A DNA stretch of 64,000 nt, from the NCBI GenBank assembly GCA_035764005.1, contig DASTZZ010000055.1, positions 96,810 to 160,809 on the forward strand. The letters are read 5' to 3'. The DNA comes from Terriglobales bacterium. GTDB lineage: Bacteria > Acidobacteriota > Terriglobia > Terriglobales > Acidobacteriaceae. Positions 40,372 through 48,832 of the stretch are shown here, one piece after another (within the stretch, counting starts at the first letter, position 1; every line of letters starts with the position of its first letter). The translations under genes and the position numbers were made by a program. A model generated the notes under the pieces. That model did not search any database. It was not told where the DNA came from and saw only the letters and a list, made by a program, of their open reading frames with translations.

Positions 40372-42888
40372 ATGCTAGAACTGCACACGCCAATCCAGTA
40401 CGTGAAGGGCATCGGCCCGCGTGTGTCCGCCATTCTCAACGAAAAGGGCATCTACACGGTCGAGGATCTCCTCTACTACCTCCCTTTCCGTTACGAAGAT
40501 CGCGCCAATCCTAAATCCCTCGCCGAACTCAAGCCCGGCGAGATGGCCAGCATCATCGCCGAGGTGCGCTCTTTCCACCTGTACCGGACCAAGAATGGCA
40601 TTCCCATTTTTGAACTCGTCGTCGGTCAGGCAATGAAGACCATCGTCTGCACCTGGTTTCACGGCGCGTACATGAAGGACAGATTCAAAGCCGGTCAGAT
40701 GCTCGCGCTCTACGGCAAAGTCGAAGAAGGCTGGGGCCGATACGCGAAAGCGCGGCTGCAGCTTATGCAGCCACAGGTGGAAGTACTCGGAGTCAGCGAA
40801 GACGATCCCGAAGACCTGCTGACCGAGCGACTGGAGAACTCAGTCGAAATCGGTCGGATTGTTCCCGTTTACGAAGCGATCGGCAAGCTGAATTCGCGCT
40901 GGTTTCGCAACACCATGCATCGTGTACTGAAAGAACTCTCGCAGGAGATTCCCGACGGTATCCCGGCCGCAGTCCGCGATGAGATGAATCTCATCAGCCG
41001 CCGTCAGGCATTCGAGCAAGCCCACTTCCCTCCTGTAGGAGAGAGCTTCGCCGCGCTCGAGAACCGCAGCACACCCGCGCATCGACGCCTCATCTTCGAG
41101 GAACTGTTTTTTCTCGAAGTCGGCCTGGAACTCAAACGCCGCAACTTCCGGCGACGCACCGGGATCAGCTTCGAGCTAAACGAGTGCGTGCGCGAAGCCA
41201 TCAAGCGATTTCTTCCGTTCCGCCCAACGGCAGCGCAGAAGAAAGTTCTGGGAGAGATCGCCGCCGACATGCAAACGCCGGTTCCGATGCGCCGCCTGCT
41301 GCAAGGAGATGTGGGATCGGGAAAAACCCTCGTCGCCCTCGAAGCAGCCATGATCGCCATCGAGAACGGATATCAAGCCGCGCTCATGGCGCCCACGGAA
41401 ATTCTCGCGACGCAGCACTATCTTTCCGCGCGCAAGCTGCTCGAACCGCATGGCTACCGAGTAGTGCTCCTCACCGGCTCACTCGAAGAAGACCGCAAGC
41501 GATCAACTCGCCGCCACATAGCTCAAGGCAACGCGCAACTCGTGATCGGCACGCACGCGCTGATCGAAGAGAAGGTCGAGTTTTCCAAATTGGGACTCAT
41601 CGTAGTCGATGAGCAGCACCGCTTCGGAGTCCTCCAGCGCTGGCGCCTAATGCGCAAACCAACCGACGTGGAGCCGGCCGCCCCCGGCCGGGTGTCTGAT
41701 AGGACTGCCCAGAGTCAAGCCTCAAAGCAATCAAAGAGCAGCACCAATGGCGTTGCTTCGGGTTTTACATCACCCGATGACCCGATCCCGGGGTCCCCAG
41801 CAGGCGCCGGTGTTGCGGCTGCTGGGGTGAAGGTCACCCGATCACCCGATCCGACTGAGCCCGACGTTCTGGTGATGACTGCCACCCCGATCCCGCGCAC
41901 TCTCGCCCTCACTCTCTACGGCGATCTCGATTCGAGCATTCTCGACGAGCTGCCACCCGGACGCTCTCCGATCGTGACACGCCGCGTAACCGACGATCGT
42001 GCGCCCGACGTTTGGGATTTTGTCCGCAAGCAAGCAGCGCAAGGACGGCAGACGTACGTCGTCTATCCAGTAATCGAGAGCGCAGCCGACGAAGACGACG
42101 TTCCGTTCGACGTGCGCGAAGCCGAATTAGGACGAAATGAACTAAAAGGACCGGCGGCCGCCCCCGGCCGGGTTCTTCGCCGCGAAGGCCGGCAAGCTGC
42201 GCAACGCCCAAGACAAGCATCTCTCGCCGGCATCGCTCCACCTCCGAAGAAGTCCCGCTCCGACCGGAGGCTGAACCTGAAATCTGCGACTGCGATGTAC
42301 GAGGAGCTGCGCAAGAAGATATTCGCTGACCTGCGCGTCGGCTTGCTCCATGGCCGCCTCTCGTCAGATGAAAAAGAAATCGTCATGGCCCGCTTCCAAC
42401 GCGGAGAAATTGACGTGCTGGTCGCGACCACAGTGATTGAAGTCGGCGTCGATGTGCCCAACGCCACGGTGATGGTCATCGAACATGCCGAGCGCTTCGG
42501 ACTCTCGCAGCTCCACCAACTTCGCGGACGCATCGGACGCGGCGCGCACAAGTCTTACTGCGTGCTCATGACCGGCGGCAAGATTTCTCCCGAAGGTGAA
42601 CGCCGCCTGGAAGCGATGGTAAAGACGCAAGACGGATTCGAGATCGCCGAACTCGATCTCGAACTGCGTGGACCTGGAGAGTTCTTCGGCACCAAGCAAG
42701 CAGGCGCTCCAAGCTTCCGCGTCGCCAACTTAATCCGTGATCGCAAGCTGCTCGAACTCGCCCGAGCCGAAGCTCACCGCATTGTCACAGGCGAAGTCGG
42801 CAAGATTTCCAAAACGGAACTCAACACCGTGATGAGCCACCTGAAAACTCACTGGCAGAGACGTTATGGACTCGTTGAAGTTGGATAA
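40372..42888 (+). CDS. recG: ATP-dependent DNA helicase RecG with two in-frame insertions
   Basis: RecG regresses stalled replication forks and branch-migrates recombination intermediates. The 838-residue protein has the N-terminal wedge (OB-like, residues about 50-150), Walker A (LLQGDVGSGKT, residues about 308-318), the DEQH box (VVDEQHRFGV) and the late helicase motifs with Gly-Arg-Ile-Gly-Arg-Gly. Normal RecG is about 690-720 residues. The excess is two extra stretches, about residues 432-496 (just after the DEQH box) and 571-636 (after TYVVYPVIE). They contain palindromic repeats found elsewhere in the window. Helicase motifs on both sides stay in frame, so the protein is probably made. 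Confidence 0.93.
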   Translation: MLELHTPIQYVKGIGPRVSAILNEKGIYTVEDLLYYLPFRYEDRANPKSLAELKPGEMASIIAEVRSFHLYRTKNGIPIFELVVGQAMKTIVCTWFHGAYMKDRFKAGQMLALYGKVEEGWGRYAKARLQLMQPQVEVLGVSEDDPEDLLTERLENSVEIGRIVPVYEAIGKLNSRWFRNTMHRVLKELSQEIPDGIPAAVRDEMNLISRRQAFEQAHFPPVGESFAALENRSTPAHRRLIFEELFFLEVGLELKRRNFRRRTGISFELNECVREAIKRFLPFRPTAAQKKVLGEIAADMQTPVPMRRLLQGDVGSGKTLVALEAAMIAIENGYQAALMAPTEILATQHYLSARKLLEPHGYRVVLLTGSLEEDRKRSTRRHIAQGNAQLVIGTHALIEEKVEFSKLGLIVVDEQHRFGVLQRWRLMRKPTDVEPAAPGRVSDRTAQSQASKQSKSSTNGVASGFTSPDDPIPGSPAGAGVAAAGVKVTRSPDPTEPDVLVMTATPIPRTLALTLYGDLDSSILDELPPGRSPIVTRRVTDDRAPDVWDFVRKQAAQGRQTYVVYPVIESAADEDDVPFDVREAELGRNELKGPAAAPGRVLRREGRQAAQRPRQASLAGIAPPPKKSRSDRRLNLKSATAMYEELRKKIFADLRVGLLHGRLSSDEKEIVMARFQRGEIDVLVATTVIEVGVDVPNATVMVIEHAERFGLSQLHQLRGRIGRGAHKSYCVLMTGGKISPEGERRLEAMVKTQDGFEIAELDLELRGPGEFFGTKQAGAPSFRVANLIRDRKLLELARAEAHRIVTGEVGKISKTELNTVMSHLKTHWQRRYGLVEVG
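41671..41856 (+). repeat. Repeat insertion in recG (first)
   Basis: The insert begins with GAGCCGGCCGCCCCCGGCCG (41671-41690), also seen at 17108 and in similar form at 42151. It contains a hairpin GGGGTCCCCAGCAGGCGC...TGCTGGGGTGA (41790-41830) shared with 43147-43189 and 48517-48557. Direct repeats of CACCCGATGACCCGATC type flank the hairpin. The insert is in frame. Confidence 0.75.
42079..42270 (+). repeat. Repeat insertion in recG (second)
   Basis: This coding stretch adds about 60 residues rich in Arg, Pro and Ala with no counterpart in normal RecG. It includes the palindrome CCGGCGGCCGCCCCCGGCCG (42151-42170), the same core as in the first insert. It sits between the segment Tyr-Pro-Val-Ile-Glu and the conserved Met-Tyr-Glu-Glu-Leu helix. 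Boundaries are approximate. Confidence 0.65.
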
Positions 42889-43146
42889 TGTTGTGAGAAG
42901 GTGAACAAACTCGCTGATAAGAAACAGTAGTGTCATGTTCTCGAGCGTCCAGCCCGAAGGGCGGAATGTTCTAGCCCACGCGCGTGAGAGGCTGTTACGA
43001 AACTCGAATTTTGCATTCCAAAACCACAACGCCTCGTGTTTCCCATCCTGGGAAACACAACATATGGCTCGATTTTATTGCCTGTTTCAGAGTTAGTGTG
43101 TACGAGAAGCAGAATCTGTGATGTTGAGTTCCCGCGCGTTTTCGTC

Positions 43147-43189
43147 GGGGTTTCCAGCAAGCGCCGATGTTTGCGGGTTGCTGGGGTGA
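43147..43189. repeat. GGGGT(CC/TT)CCAGC hairpin element (copy B)
   Basis: GGGGTTTCCAGCAAGCGCCG followed by TGTTTGCGGGTTGCTGGGGTGA. It shares both arms and the central GCGCCG with the copy inside recG at 41790-41830 and the copy at 48517-48557. It is nested in the 612-bp element. Confidence 0.7.
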
Positions 43190-43249
43190 TTGCGGGAACC
43201 ACCGAGCGTTGCAGTTGCGTTGCTTTTGGCTCTTGCAAAACCAACCCCA

Positions 43250-43370
43250 ACCGCAAGGTGCTTCGGCATTCGCCTCAGCATGACAAAGCTTTATTTAGTT
43301 CACGAATGCTATTTTCATCTACTCCTGAGCCAAGGAGCGAAGCGACGCAGGCGAAGGACCTTGCGTTTGC
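43250..43370. repeat. GTCATYCTGAG-family element, outward orientation (copy 5)
   Basis: AACCGCAAGGTGCTTCGGCA...CTCAGCATGAC and then CTCCTGAGCC...GCGAAGGACCTTGCGTTTGC make an inverted pair like that at 21068-21209. It is nested in the 612-bp element. Confidence 0.65.
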
Positions 43371-43626
43371 CTTTGATCCTCGGAGGGGTGGATACGGAAG
43401 GTGCGGGATACCCAGGAACGCGCTTTTCGTTCTTGAGGTGCAGAGACCGGAGTCGGAAACATCTTGTGTTTTAGTTTTAGAACACAGCAAACCCTGAAAC
43501 TGCTCTAGAGCTTCGTAACAGCCTCTCACGCGCGCGGGCTAAGATATTCCGCCCTTCGGGCTAGACTCTAGAAGACAACAACCAGTTAAGATAACGCGAT
43601 TGTCCGCCCTATGGACGGCAGCGCTT

Positions 43627-44295
43627 TTACCCCATCGCCTTTTGCAAATCCTTCAGGTTCGCCTTCTCCCAATCTTTCGCGAACTTCTCCAGGCCGACGT
43701 CCGTCAGCGGATGGTGGAACATCATTTCCAGCACCTTGAACGGCATGGTCCCCACATGCGCTCCGGCGAGCGCCGCTTCGACCACGTGCATGGGATGACG
43801 CAGCGATGCGGCCAGCACCTGCGTTGTATAACCGTAGTTCTTGTAAATCTGCACGATCTCGCGCACCAGCGTCATGCCATTGGTGCTAATGTCGTCGAGT
43901 CGACCGACGAACGGACTCACATAGCTAGCTCCGGCTTTTGCGACCAGTAGCGCCTGGGTTGGCGAGAAGCAGAGCGTCATGTTGATCTTTATGCCTTCGC
44001 TGCTGAGCGTCTTGCAGCCCTTTACGCCTTCAATCGTTGTGGGCAGCTTCACGATCGCATTGCGATGCCATTTCGCGTAGGCGCGCCCCTGCTCCAGCAT
44101 GCCTTCGAGATCGGTGGCTGTGACCTCAACGCTCACCGGCCCATTCACGATATTGCAGATTTCGATTACCGTTTCCTTGAACGGCTTGCCTTCTTTCGCC
44201 ACGAGCGAAGGATTGGTGGTGACTCCGTCGAGCACTCCCATCGCCTGTCCTTCGCGGATTTCTTTCACGTTTGCGGTATCAAGGAAGAATTTCAT
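43627..44295 (-). CDS. fsa: Fructose-6-phosphate aldolase / small transaldolase
   Basis: A 222-residue class I aldolase of the TalC/FSA type. The Schiff-base lysine is Lys83 in AIVKLPTT; the N-terminal Met-Lys-Phe-Phe-Leu-Asp-Thr-Ala-Asn and Gly-Val-Thr-Thr-Asn-Pro-Ser match the family. FSA splits fructose 6-phosphate to glyceraldehyde 3-phosphate and dihydroxyacetone; related short proteins are transaldolases of the pentose phosphate pathway, and sequence alone does not separate them. It follows the fumarylacetoacetate-hydrolase-like gene by 19 bases and is probably co-transcribed with it. Confidence 0.88.
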   Translation of the reverse strand: MKFFLDTANVKEIREGQAMGVLDGVTTNPSLVAKEGKPFKETVIEICNIVNGPVSVEVTATDLEGMLEQGRAYAKWHRNAIVKLPTTIEGVKGCKTLSSEGIKINMTLCFSPTQALLVAKAGASYVSPFVGRLDDISTNGMTLVREIVQIYKNYGYTTQVLAASLRHPMHVVEAALAGAHVGTMPFKVLEMMFHHPLTDVGLEKFAKDWEKANLKDLQKAMG

Positions 44296-44314
44296 GGCTC
44301 TTTTGTCCTCACCT

Positions 44315-45163
44315 CTATTGTCCTCTAAATACTTGCGGCTGCGTGACCATCTCTCTTATTTCAGATGATGTCCACTGCCCTTCGGTCACAGTGAAATTGG
44401 TGAGTGTCCCCAGGCCGGAGATGCTCACCTCGACGCGATCGTCGGCTTTCAGCGGTCCGACCCCAGCCGGAGTTCCAGTGAGAATGAGATCGCCGGGAAG
44501 CAGCGTCATCACGCTGCTGATGTAGCGGATCACTGAGGGCAGAGAGAAGATGAAGTCGCGCGTGTTCCCTTTTTGGCGCACTTCGCCGTTTACACGCGTT
44601 TGCAGATCGAGAGCCTCCGGGCGAACCTCATCACTGACAAAGGGACCAACCGGACAGAAGGTATCAAAGCCCTTGCCGCGCGTCCACTGACCATCACTCT
44701 TTTGCAGATCGCGCGCGGTAACATCATTGGCGCAGGTGTATCCGCGCACAAACGATAACGCTTCGTTCTCAGTGGCATGGCGGCATTTCTTGCCAATCAC
44801 GACCGCCAGCTCGCCTTCATAGTCCACGCGCTGCGACATCTTGGGCATCACGATCTTGCCTTCCGGAGCAAGCAGCGACGAAGGCGGCTTGAGGAAGATC
44901 AGAATGTCCGCAGGAACTTCGTTGCCAAGTTCCTTGGCGTGCTCGCGATAATTGCGACCCACGCAAACGATCTTCGATGGATTCACCGGCGGCAGCAGAT
45001 GGGCTTCGCTAAGTGGAGTCGGCTGCATCTCGGCTTCGTGAAACAAGCAGGCGTGCTCTTCTTCCGGCGGAGGAATGCGGCGAGTAATTACATACTCGCC
45101 GTTCTGAACCTCAACTTCCCCGTACTGCGGGCCGTCAGAGCTGGGGAATTTGCAGTAGCGCAT
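44315..45163 (-). CDS. Fumarylacetoacetate hydrolase-family protein
   Basis: The 282-residue protein has an N-terminal FAH-like domain and the catalytic fold with metal ligands in [10 protein letters not shown] and Asn-Asp-Val-Thr-Ala-Arg-Asp. The Gly-Arg-Asn-Tyr-Arg-Glu-His-Ala segment is the family opening motif. Members cleave or decarboxylate beta-diketo acids; acylpyruvase and 5-oxopent-3-ene-1,2,5-tricarboxylate decarboxylase are examples. The substrate here is not known. It is the upstream partner of the aldolase gene. Confidence 0.87.
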   Translation of the reverse strand: MRYCKFPSSDGPQYGEVEVQNGEYVITRRIPPPEEEHACLFHEAEMQPTPLSEAHLLPPVNPSKIVCVGRNYREHAKELGNEVPADILIFLKPPSSLLAPEGKIVMPKMSQRVDYEGELAVVIGKKCRHATENEALSFVRGYTCANDVTARDLQKSDGQWTRGKGFDTFCPVGPFVSDEVRPEALDLQTRVNGEVRQKGNTRDFIFSLPSVIRYISSVMTLLPGDLILTGTPAGVGPLKADDRVEVSISGLGTLTNFTVTEGQWTSSEIREMVTQPQVFRGQ

Positions 45164-45257
45164 CCTTACAGCTTAAGGGTTGGGGAGAAAAAACAAAACA
45201 GCACAACTTGAGCGAGGGTGCCTCCTGAGGACAGGCATTACGCCTCCATAACCGCCA

Positions 45258-47690
45258 TCATTCGTGCCGCAAAGCGACGAGAGGATCTACTTGCGTTGCA
45301 CGATGTGCCGGAAGAATGCACGCGCCGATCCCAACTATGATGAGTACCACGAGCACCGCACCAAAGGTCGCCGGATCGCGAGGTGAAACGTACCAGAGTT
45401 CACTGCGAACGAATCGGGTCAAAGTCAGGCTGGCAATTTCCCCAATTACGATTCCGATCGCGATCAAAGCCAGACCTTTCTTAACGACCATTCTCAACAC
45501 CGCGCCCTGTTGTGCGCCGAGCGCCATGCGAATTCCAATTTCGCGGGTTTGCAGGGTTACGGAATAAGCAAGCACGCTGAAGATGCCGATCGCAGCCAAT
45601 ATCAAACCGATGGTCGCAAATAGCCCGAATAAAATGAAGTCAAACCGCGGCCGCGAATAACCCCACTCATTCAGATACCTCTCGACGGTACCTGGCATCA
45701 CTAGAGCCACCCCGCGATCGACCGACCAGATTTCGCGGCGAACGCTGTCCAGCAACGACATCGGTTCCACCGCAGTGCGAACCAGAATCCCACGCCCAAA
45801 TGCCCCGGTAATTGTGTAGGGCAGGAACGCCTCAGGCTGGGTACCTTCCAACCCAACATTCTTCAGGTCCGCAACCGTGCCGATGATTTCGAAGTACGTG
45901 TCTTTAAGCGACTGGTCGGCAATGTCGAGAAGGCTGAACTTAATTGATTTGCCAACTGGGTCCTGGTCAGCAAAAAAATCCTTTGCCAGAGTTTGATTTA
46001 CCACGGCCACGTGGCGGCCCGCTTCAATATCGTTCTCCGAAAGTAGACGTCCGCTTCGCAAGCGAATGCCTACTGTCCGAAAATAGCCCTCGGTGCAGAG
46101 TTGGAAGTAGCCCCACTGGTTCTGCGGAATAGCCTTGCCCGGTACGGTGAATGCTGTGCGCAGGCCGCCGAATGGCGGAATCGTAGTGGTTTCCGTGGCA
46201 GACACCACACCGGGTAGAGCACTAATCCGGGCGAGAATCTGGCGGAAGAAAATTTTTTTCTTTTCGGCGCTATGCTCACTGCCGACCGGCAGCGGAGTGC
46301 GCACGCTGAGGATGTGATCGGGAGCAAACCCGAGGTCGATATGATAAACGGCAAACAGACTGCGCATCATCAATCCTGCGCCGACCATCAGGACAATCGT
46401 CATCGCAACCTGTGCGACAGCCAGGCTCGAGCGCCATCGGCTGTGACTCGATCCCGCGCCACTTCCCGTTCCGGAACTCTTCAGATGAGTGTGCAATCCG
46501 CCGCGCACGGAATGCAGAGCGGGAGCCAATCCGCATAGAATCGTCGTGAGCGCCGTGATGGCGAGAGCAAACAACAGCACGCGAACATTCAGTGTTACAA
46601 CGGCTTCAGAAGGAAGCAGATACGGCGGCACTGCGGCAATCACGCCCTTGATTCCGCCATAAGCAAACAGCCATCCTGCAGCACATCCGAGTGCGGCGAG
46701 GATAAAACTCTCGACCATGAGCTGCGCCACAATCCGGGTGCGGCTCGCGCCCATTGACGCGCGAATTGCAATCTCTCGCTCCCGCGCAGTGGTTCGAGCG
46801 AGCAAAAGATTGGCAACGTTGCTGCACGCAATCAGCAGCAGCATGGTTACTGCCCCCAACAGCATGTAGAGCATGCCGCGGTACTGGCCGACGATACGAT
46901 CGGCCAACGTGGCGGTCGTAATGGTGAAGTGCGCCGGGAAGAGTTGCGGATAGTCTTTCGCCAGCGGCCTCTCAATGGCCTCAAGATCACGCGCGACTGT
47001 CTCCCGAGTGACGCCCTGCTTAATACGACCAAGCGTGTAGATTCGACCTTGCGCGTCCTTGTCGAAGCGCGCGAACTTCAGCGGCAGCCAGAAATCCCCG
47101 TCGGAAAACAGAAACCGGGGTGGCATGATTCCGATCACTGCGGTCGGTGTTGCATTCAAAGTCAGAACTCTTCCAACGACGCTCGGGTCGCCGCTGAATT
47201 CCCGCTGCCATGCGCGGTAGCTCATCAGTGCAACGGAAGGCGCGCCATCGCGGCCATCATCTGCGATCATCGTCCGGCCGAGGATTGGCTTTATGCCGAG
47301 GAAGTCGAAAGTGTTGGTGGTCGTAGCGATTCCACGAAATTGTTTGGTGCCTTCCTTATCGGTATAAAGCACGTCCAATCCGGTGCTCGCGATCAGATCC
47401 TCGAAGACATGATTCTGCTCTTTGATCGCCGTGTACTCGGGCACTGAGAACTCGGCGCGCCCTGCCTGTTCCGGATGTGCCGGATCGTGGACAAAGAATT
47501 TTGTAAGCTGATCCGGAGCCCGGTATGGGAATGGCTCGATCAGGACGTTGTCGATCACGCTGAAAATGACCGTGCTCGCCCCGATACCCAGAGCAAGTGC
47601 GAGGACGGCCAGCGCCGCAAAGCTCATCTCTTTGCGCAACCCTCGCAGTCCGTATCGCAGGTCTTGAGTGAACCAGGTGAGAACTCTCAT
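45258..47690 (-). CDS. Orphan MacB/FtsX-type ABC permease (first)
   Basis: An 810-residue inner-membrane protein with the duplicated permease layout common in acidobacteria: N-terminal helix, MacB-like periplasmic domain, three FtsX-type helices, and the same again. Segments Ala-Leu-Gly-Ile-Gly-Ala-Ser-Thr-Val-Ile-Phe-Ser (residues about 30-41) and the late Arg-Glu-Ile-Gly-Ile-Arg-Met-Ala-Leu-Gly-Ala are typical. No ABC ATPase gene is adjacent, hence orphan. The start is ATG 47690, giving Met-Arg-Val-Leu-Thr-Trp; a longer frame adds 7 residues. A related gene is at 60472-62991. Confidence 0.88.
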   Translation of the reverse strand: MRVLTWFTQDLRYGLRGLRKEMSFAALAVLALALGIGASTVIFSVIDNVLIEPFPYRAPDQLTKFFVHDPAHPEQAGRAEFSVPEYTAIKEQNHVFEDLIASTGLDVLYTDKEGTKQFRGIATTTNTFDFLGIKPILGRTMIADDGRDGAPSVALMSYRAWQREFSGDPSVVGRVLTLNATPTAVIGIMPPRFLFSDGDFWLPLKFARFDKDAQGRIYTLGRIKQGVTRETVARDLEAIERPLAKDYPQLFPAHFTITTATLADRIVGQYRGMLYMLLGAVTMLLLIACSNVANLLLARTTAREREIAIRASMGASRTRIVAQLMVESFILAALGCAAGWLFAYGGIKGVIAAVPPYLLPSEAVVTLNVRVLLFALAITALTTILCGLAPALHSVRGGLHTHLKSSGTGSGAGSSHSRWRSSLAVAQVAMTIVLMVGAGLMMRSLFAVYHIDLGFAPDHILSVRTPLPVGSEHSAEKKKIFFRQILARISALPGVVSATETTTIPPFGGLRTAFTVPGKAIPQNQWGYFQLCTEGYFRTVGIRLRSGRLLSENDIEAGRHVAVVNQTLAKDFFADQDPVGKSIKFSLLDIADQSLKDTYFEIIGTVADLKNVGLEGTQPEAFLPYTITGAFGRGILVRTAVEPMSLLDSVRREIWSVDRGVALVMPGTVERYLNEWGYSRPRFDFILFGLFATIGLILAAIGIFSVLAYSVTLQTREIGIRMALGAQQGAVLRMVVKKGLALIAIGIVIGEIASLTLTRFVRSELWYVSPRDPATFGAVLVVLIIVGIGACILPAHRATQVDPLVALRHE

Positions 47691-47774
47691 AGGCCTGACA
47701 TTATGACTCACTCAAGGAACGTTCCTGCCCTCGGACCATGCAGAATAAATAAGAGGACATGCTATCCGTAAACG

Positions 47775-47862
47775 CCAGGCCTGAAGGGCCGAAAGAAGCG
47801 GAGCCCAGCGGCGTGAGCCCTGGGTTAGAAACCATCCGCGGACGAGCCCTGAAAGGGCGGCA
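47775..47862. repeat. GC-rich element of the CCTGAAGGGCC type
   Basis: GCCTGAAGGGCCGAAAGAAG, GCGGAGCCCAGCGGCGTGAG with CCCTGGG following, and GCCCTGAAAGGGC. It contains short stems (CCCAG...CTGGG and GCCCT...AGGGC) and resembles the AGCCCGAAGGGC arms at 42951 and 43562. Confidence 0.6.
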
Positions 47863-48118
47863 TCGGTCACAGCTTGCGACTCGGGGCTGTTATTCCCAAT
47901 AACGGAACTTGCGCAGAGCAACGAATCGCAGTCGTTCCCATTACGGGATTACATGTGCGATTTTTTTCGCTTGACTTTCCCCCGGTTTCGTCATAGCACG
48001 GAAGTAGGGGAAGGAGTGCTGCGCGCCGTCGTGTCCAACAAAGTCGTATACCCGAGAGCCGACATCGGCACCCTTGCGTCGCTTGGCCCTTCTTTAACCG
48101 AAAGTGCGGTGTTCGCGA

Positions 48119-48231
48119 ATGAGATCTCATCGGACCTCGGTGAGATCCACATGAGATCGGGATGGGATATCTCATCCTCCGTGACGAGATATTTGATGAG
48201 ATGGGATGAGATTTTATGGGATTGGATGAGA
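48119..48231. repeat. Clustered ATGAGAT heptamers
   Basis: Within about 110 bases the words ATGAGAT or GATGAGA, or their reverse complement ATCTCAT, occur at least six times (for example AATGAGATCTCATC, CATGAGATC, TATCTCATCC, GATGAGATGGGATGAGAT, GATGAGAC). The first is a perfect palindrome. Spacing is irregular, so it is not a CRISPR array. It could be a set of protein-binding sites. Confidence 0.6.
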
Positions 48232-48306
48232 CTTTTGCATGGGCGGCACTGCTGCCGGCAGCAGCGTCTGAAACGAACTTCTCTCAACCCATCGCATTCG
48301 CATGCT

Positions 48307-48394
48307 CAACCCTGCGAGAGCAGCGTAACCCTGAGGAAATCTCTGGGTAACCCTGTGGAAAAGTCAGGGTTACGCATCCTCGTGAGCAGGGTTG
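48307..48394. repeat. 88-bp cruciform-like inverted repeat
   Basis: Outer arms CAACCCTGC (48307-48315) and GCAGGGTTG (48386-48394) enclose perfect 12-bp arms GCGTAACCCTGA (48323-48334) and TCAGGGTTACGC (48364-48375), with a 29-base centre that holds a further GGGTAACCCTG. No coding role was found. Confidence 0.7.
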
Positions 48395-48516
48395 GAATAG
48401 AGTCAAACTTTTCCCGCATGTTGCTGAGTAAGGAAGAGATAGCTGCAGATTTGAACGAGAAGATTTGTTGAGCAAACGCAGGTAAATTGATGCGCAACAG
48501 AACCGGCGGCGGTACC

Positions 48517-48557
48517 GGGGTCCCCACCGGACGCCGACTTTGCGTCTGTTGGGGTGG
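48517..48557. repeat. GGGGTCCCCA hairpin element (copy C)
   Basis: GGGGTCCCCACCGGACGCCG then ACTTTGCGTCTGTTGGGGTGG. It shares arms and layout with the copies in recG (41790-41830) and at 43147-43189. A second hairpin, CGCTGGGGC...GCCCCAGCG, follows at 48565-48598. Confidence 0.65.
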
Positions 48558-48832
48558 TGGTAGCCGCTGGGGCGGTGCTGGGCGACCAAGCCCCAGCGCC
48601 GACATTTCGAGGAGCTGCATTGCATCATGGTTCGCGCAGACGCACAAACCGCGTCTGCCCCATCGCCTACCGGCGACGGTTCTGTACACCCGCGCGAGGG
48701 CGCGCGTCGGTCCTGTAGGGTCGGTCCTGTAACAAGGGCGCGTTCATTCCCTGAAAACCGCCCTGCAGCAACTCAGCCCATGCGTTACCATTTCGGGTTG
48801 CTTCTGGAACACTCACGAAGGAGATAACGAGG

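Larger units (their letters stand above)
42951..43562. repeat. 612-bp element with 50-bp terminal inverted repeats
   Basis: The recG-aldolase gap is 738 bases without a convincing gene. AGCCCGAAGGGCGGAATGTT at the left and, in reverse complement, the same at the right (43513-43562) form 50-bp arms identical at about 46 positions; both continue through CGCGCGTGAGAGGCTGTTAC. Inside lie a small hairpin near 43037 (GTTTCCC/GGGAAAC), the hairpin 43147-43189, and the GTCATYCTGAG-type pair at 43250-43370. No transposase is encoded, so it would be a non-autonomous element or a nest of elements. Confidence 0.75.
47691..48832. other. 1.1-kb gene-poor, repeat-rich region
   Basis: Between the orphan permease and the hydroxylase operon no convincing gene was found. 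From left to right it holds a GC element (47775-47862), GTTATTCCCAATAAC palindrome at about 47889-47903, a cluster of ATGAGAT words (48119-48231), an 88-base cruciform-like repeat (48307-48394), a hairpin of the recG-insert family (48517-48557) and a second hairpin (48565-48598). A 172-codon frame at 47953-48471 runs through these repeats and has no protein-like features. Confidence 0.7.

Noticed and set aside
43036..43497. 153-codon open frame between recG and the aldolase gene
   Set aside because: It consists of nested repeat elements and shows no protein-like features.
47971..47999. TTGACT with TAGCAC 17 bases later as a promoter
   Set aside because: The -10 box is poor and no gene on that strand begins within several hundred bases.
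48119..48231. Possible CRISPR array
   Set aside because: The repeated words are only seven bases, irregularly spaced and on both strands, and no cas gene is near.
47953..48471. 172-codon open frame in the repeat region
   Set aside because: It crosses the ATGAGAT cluster and the cruciform repeat, has no recognisable domain, and its composition follows the repeats.
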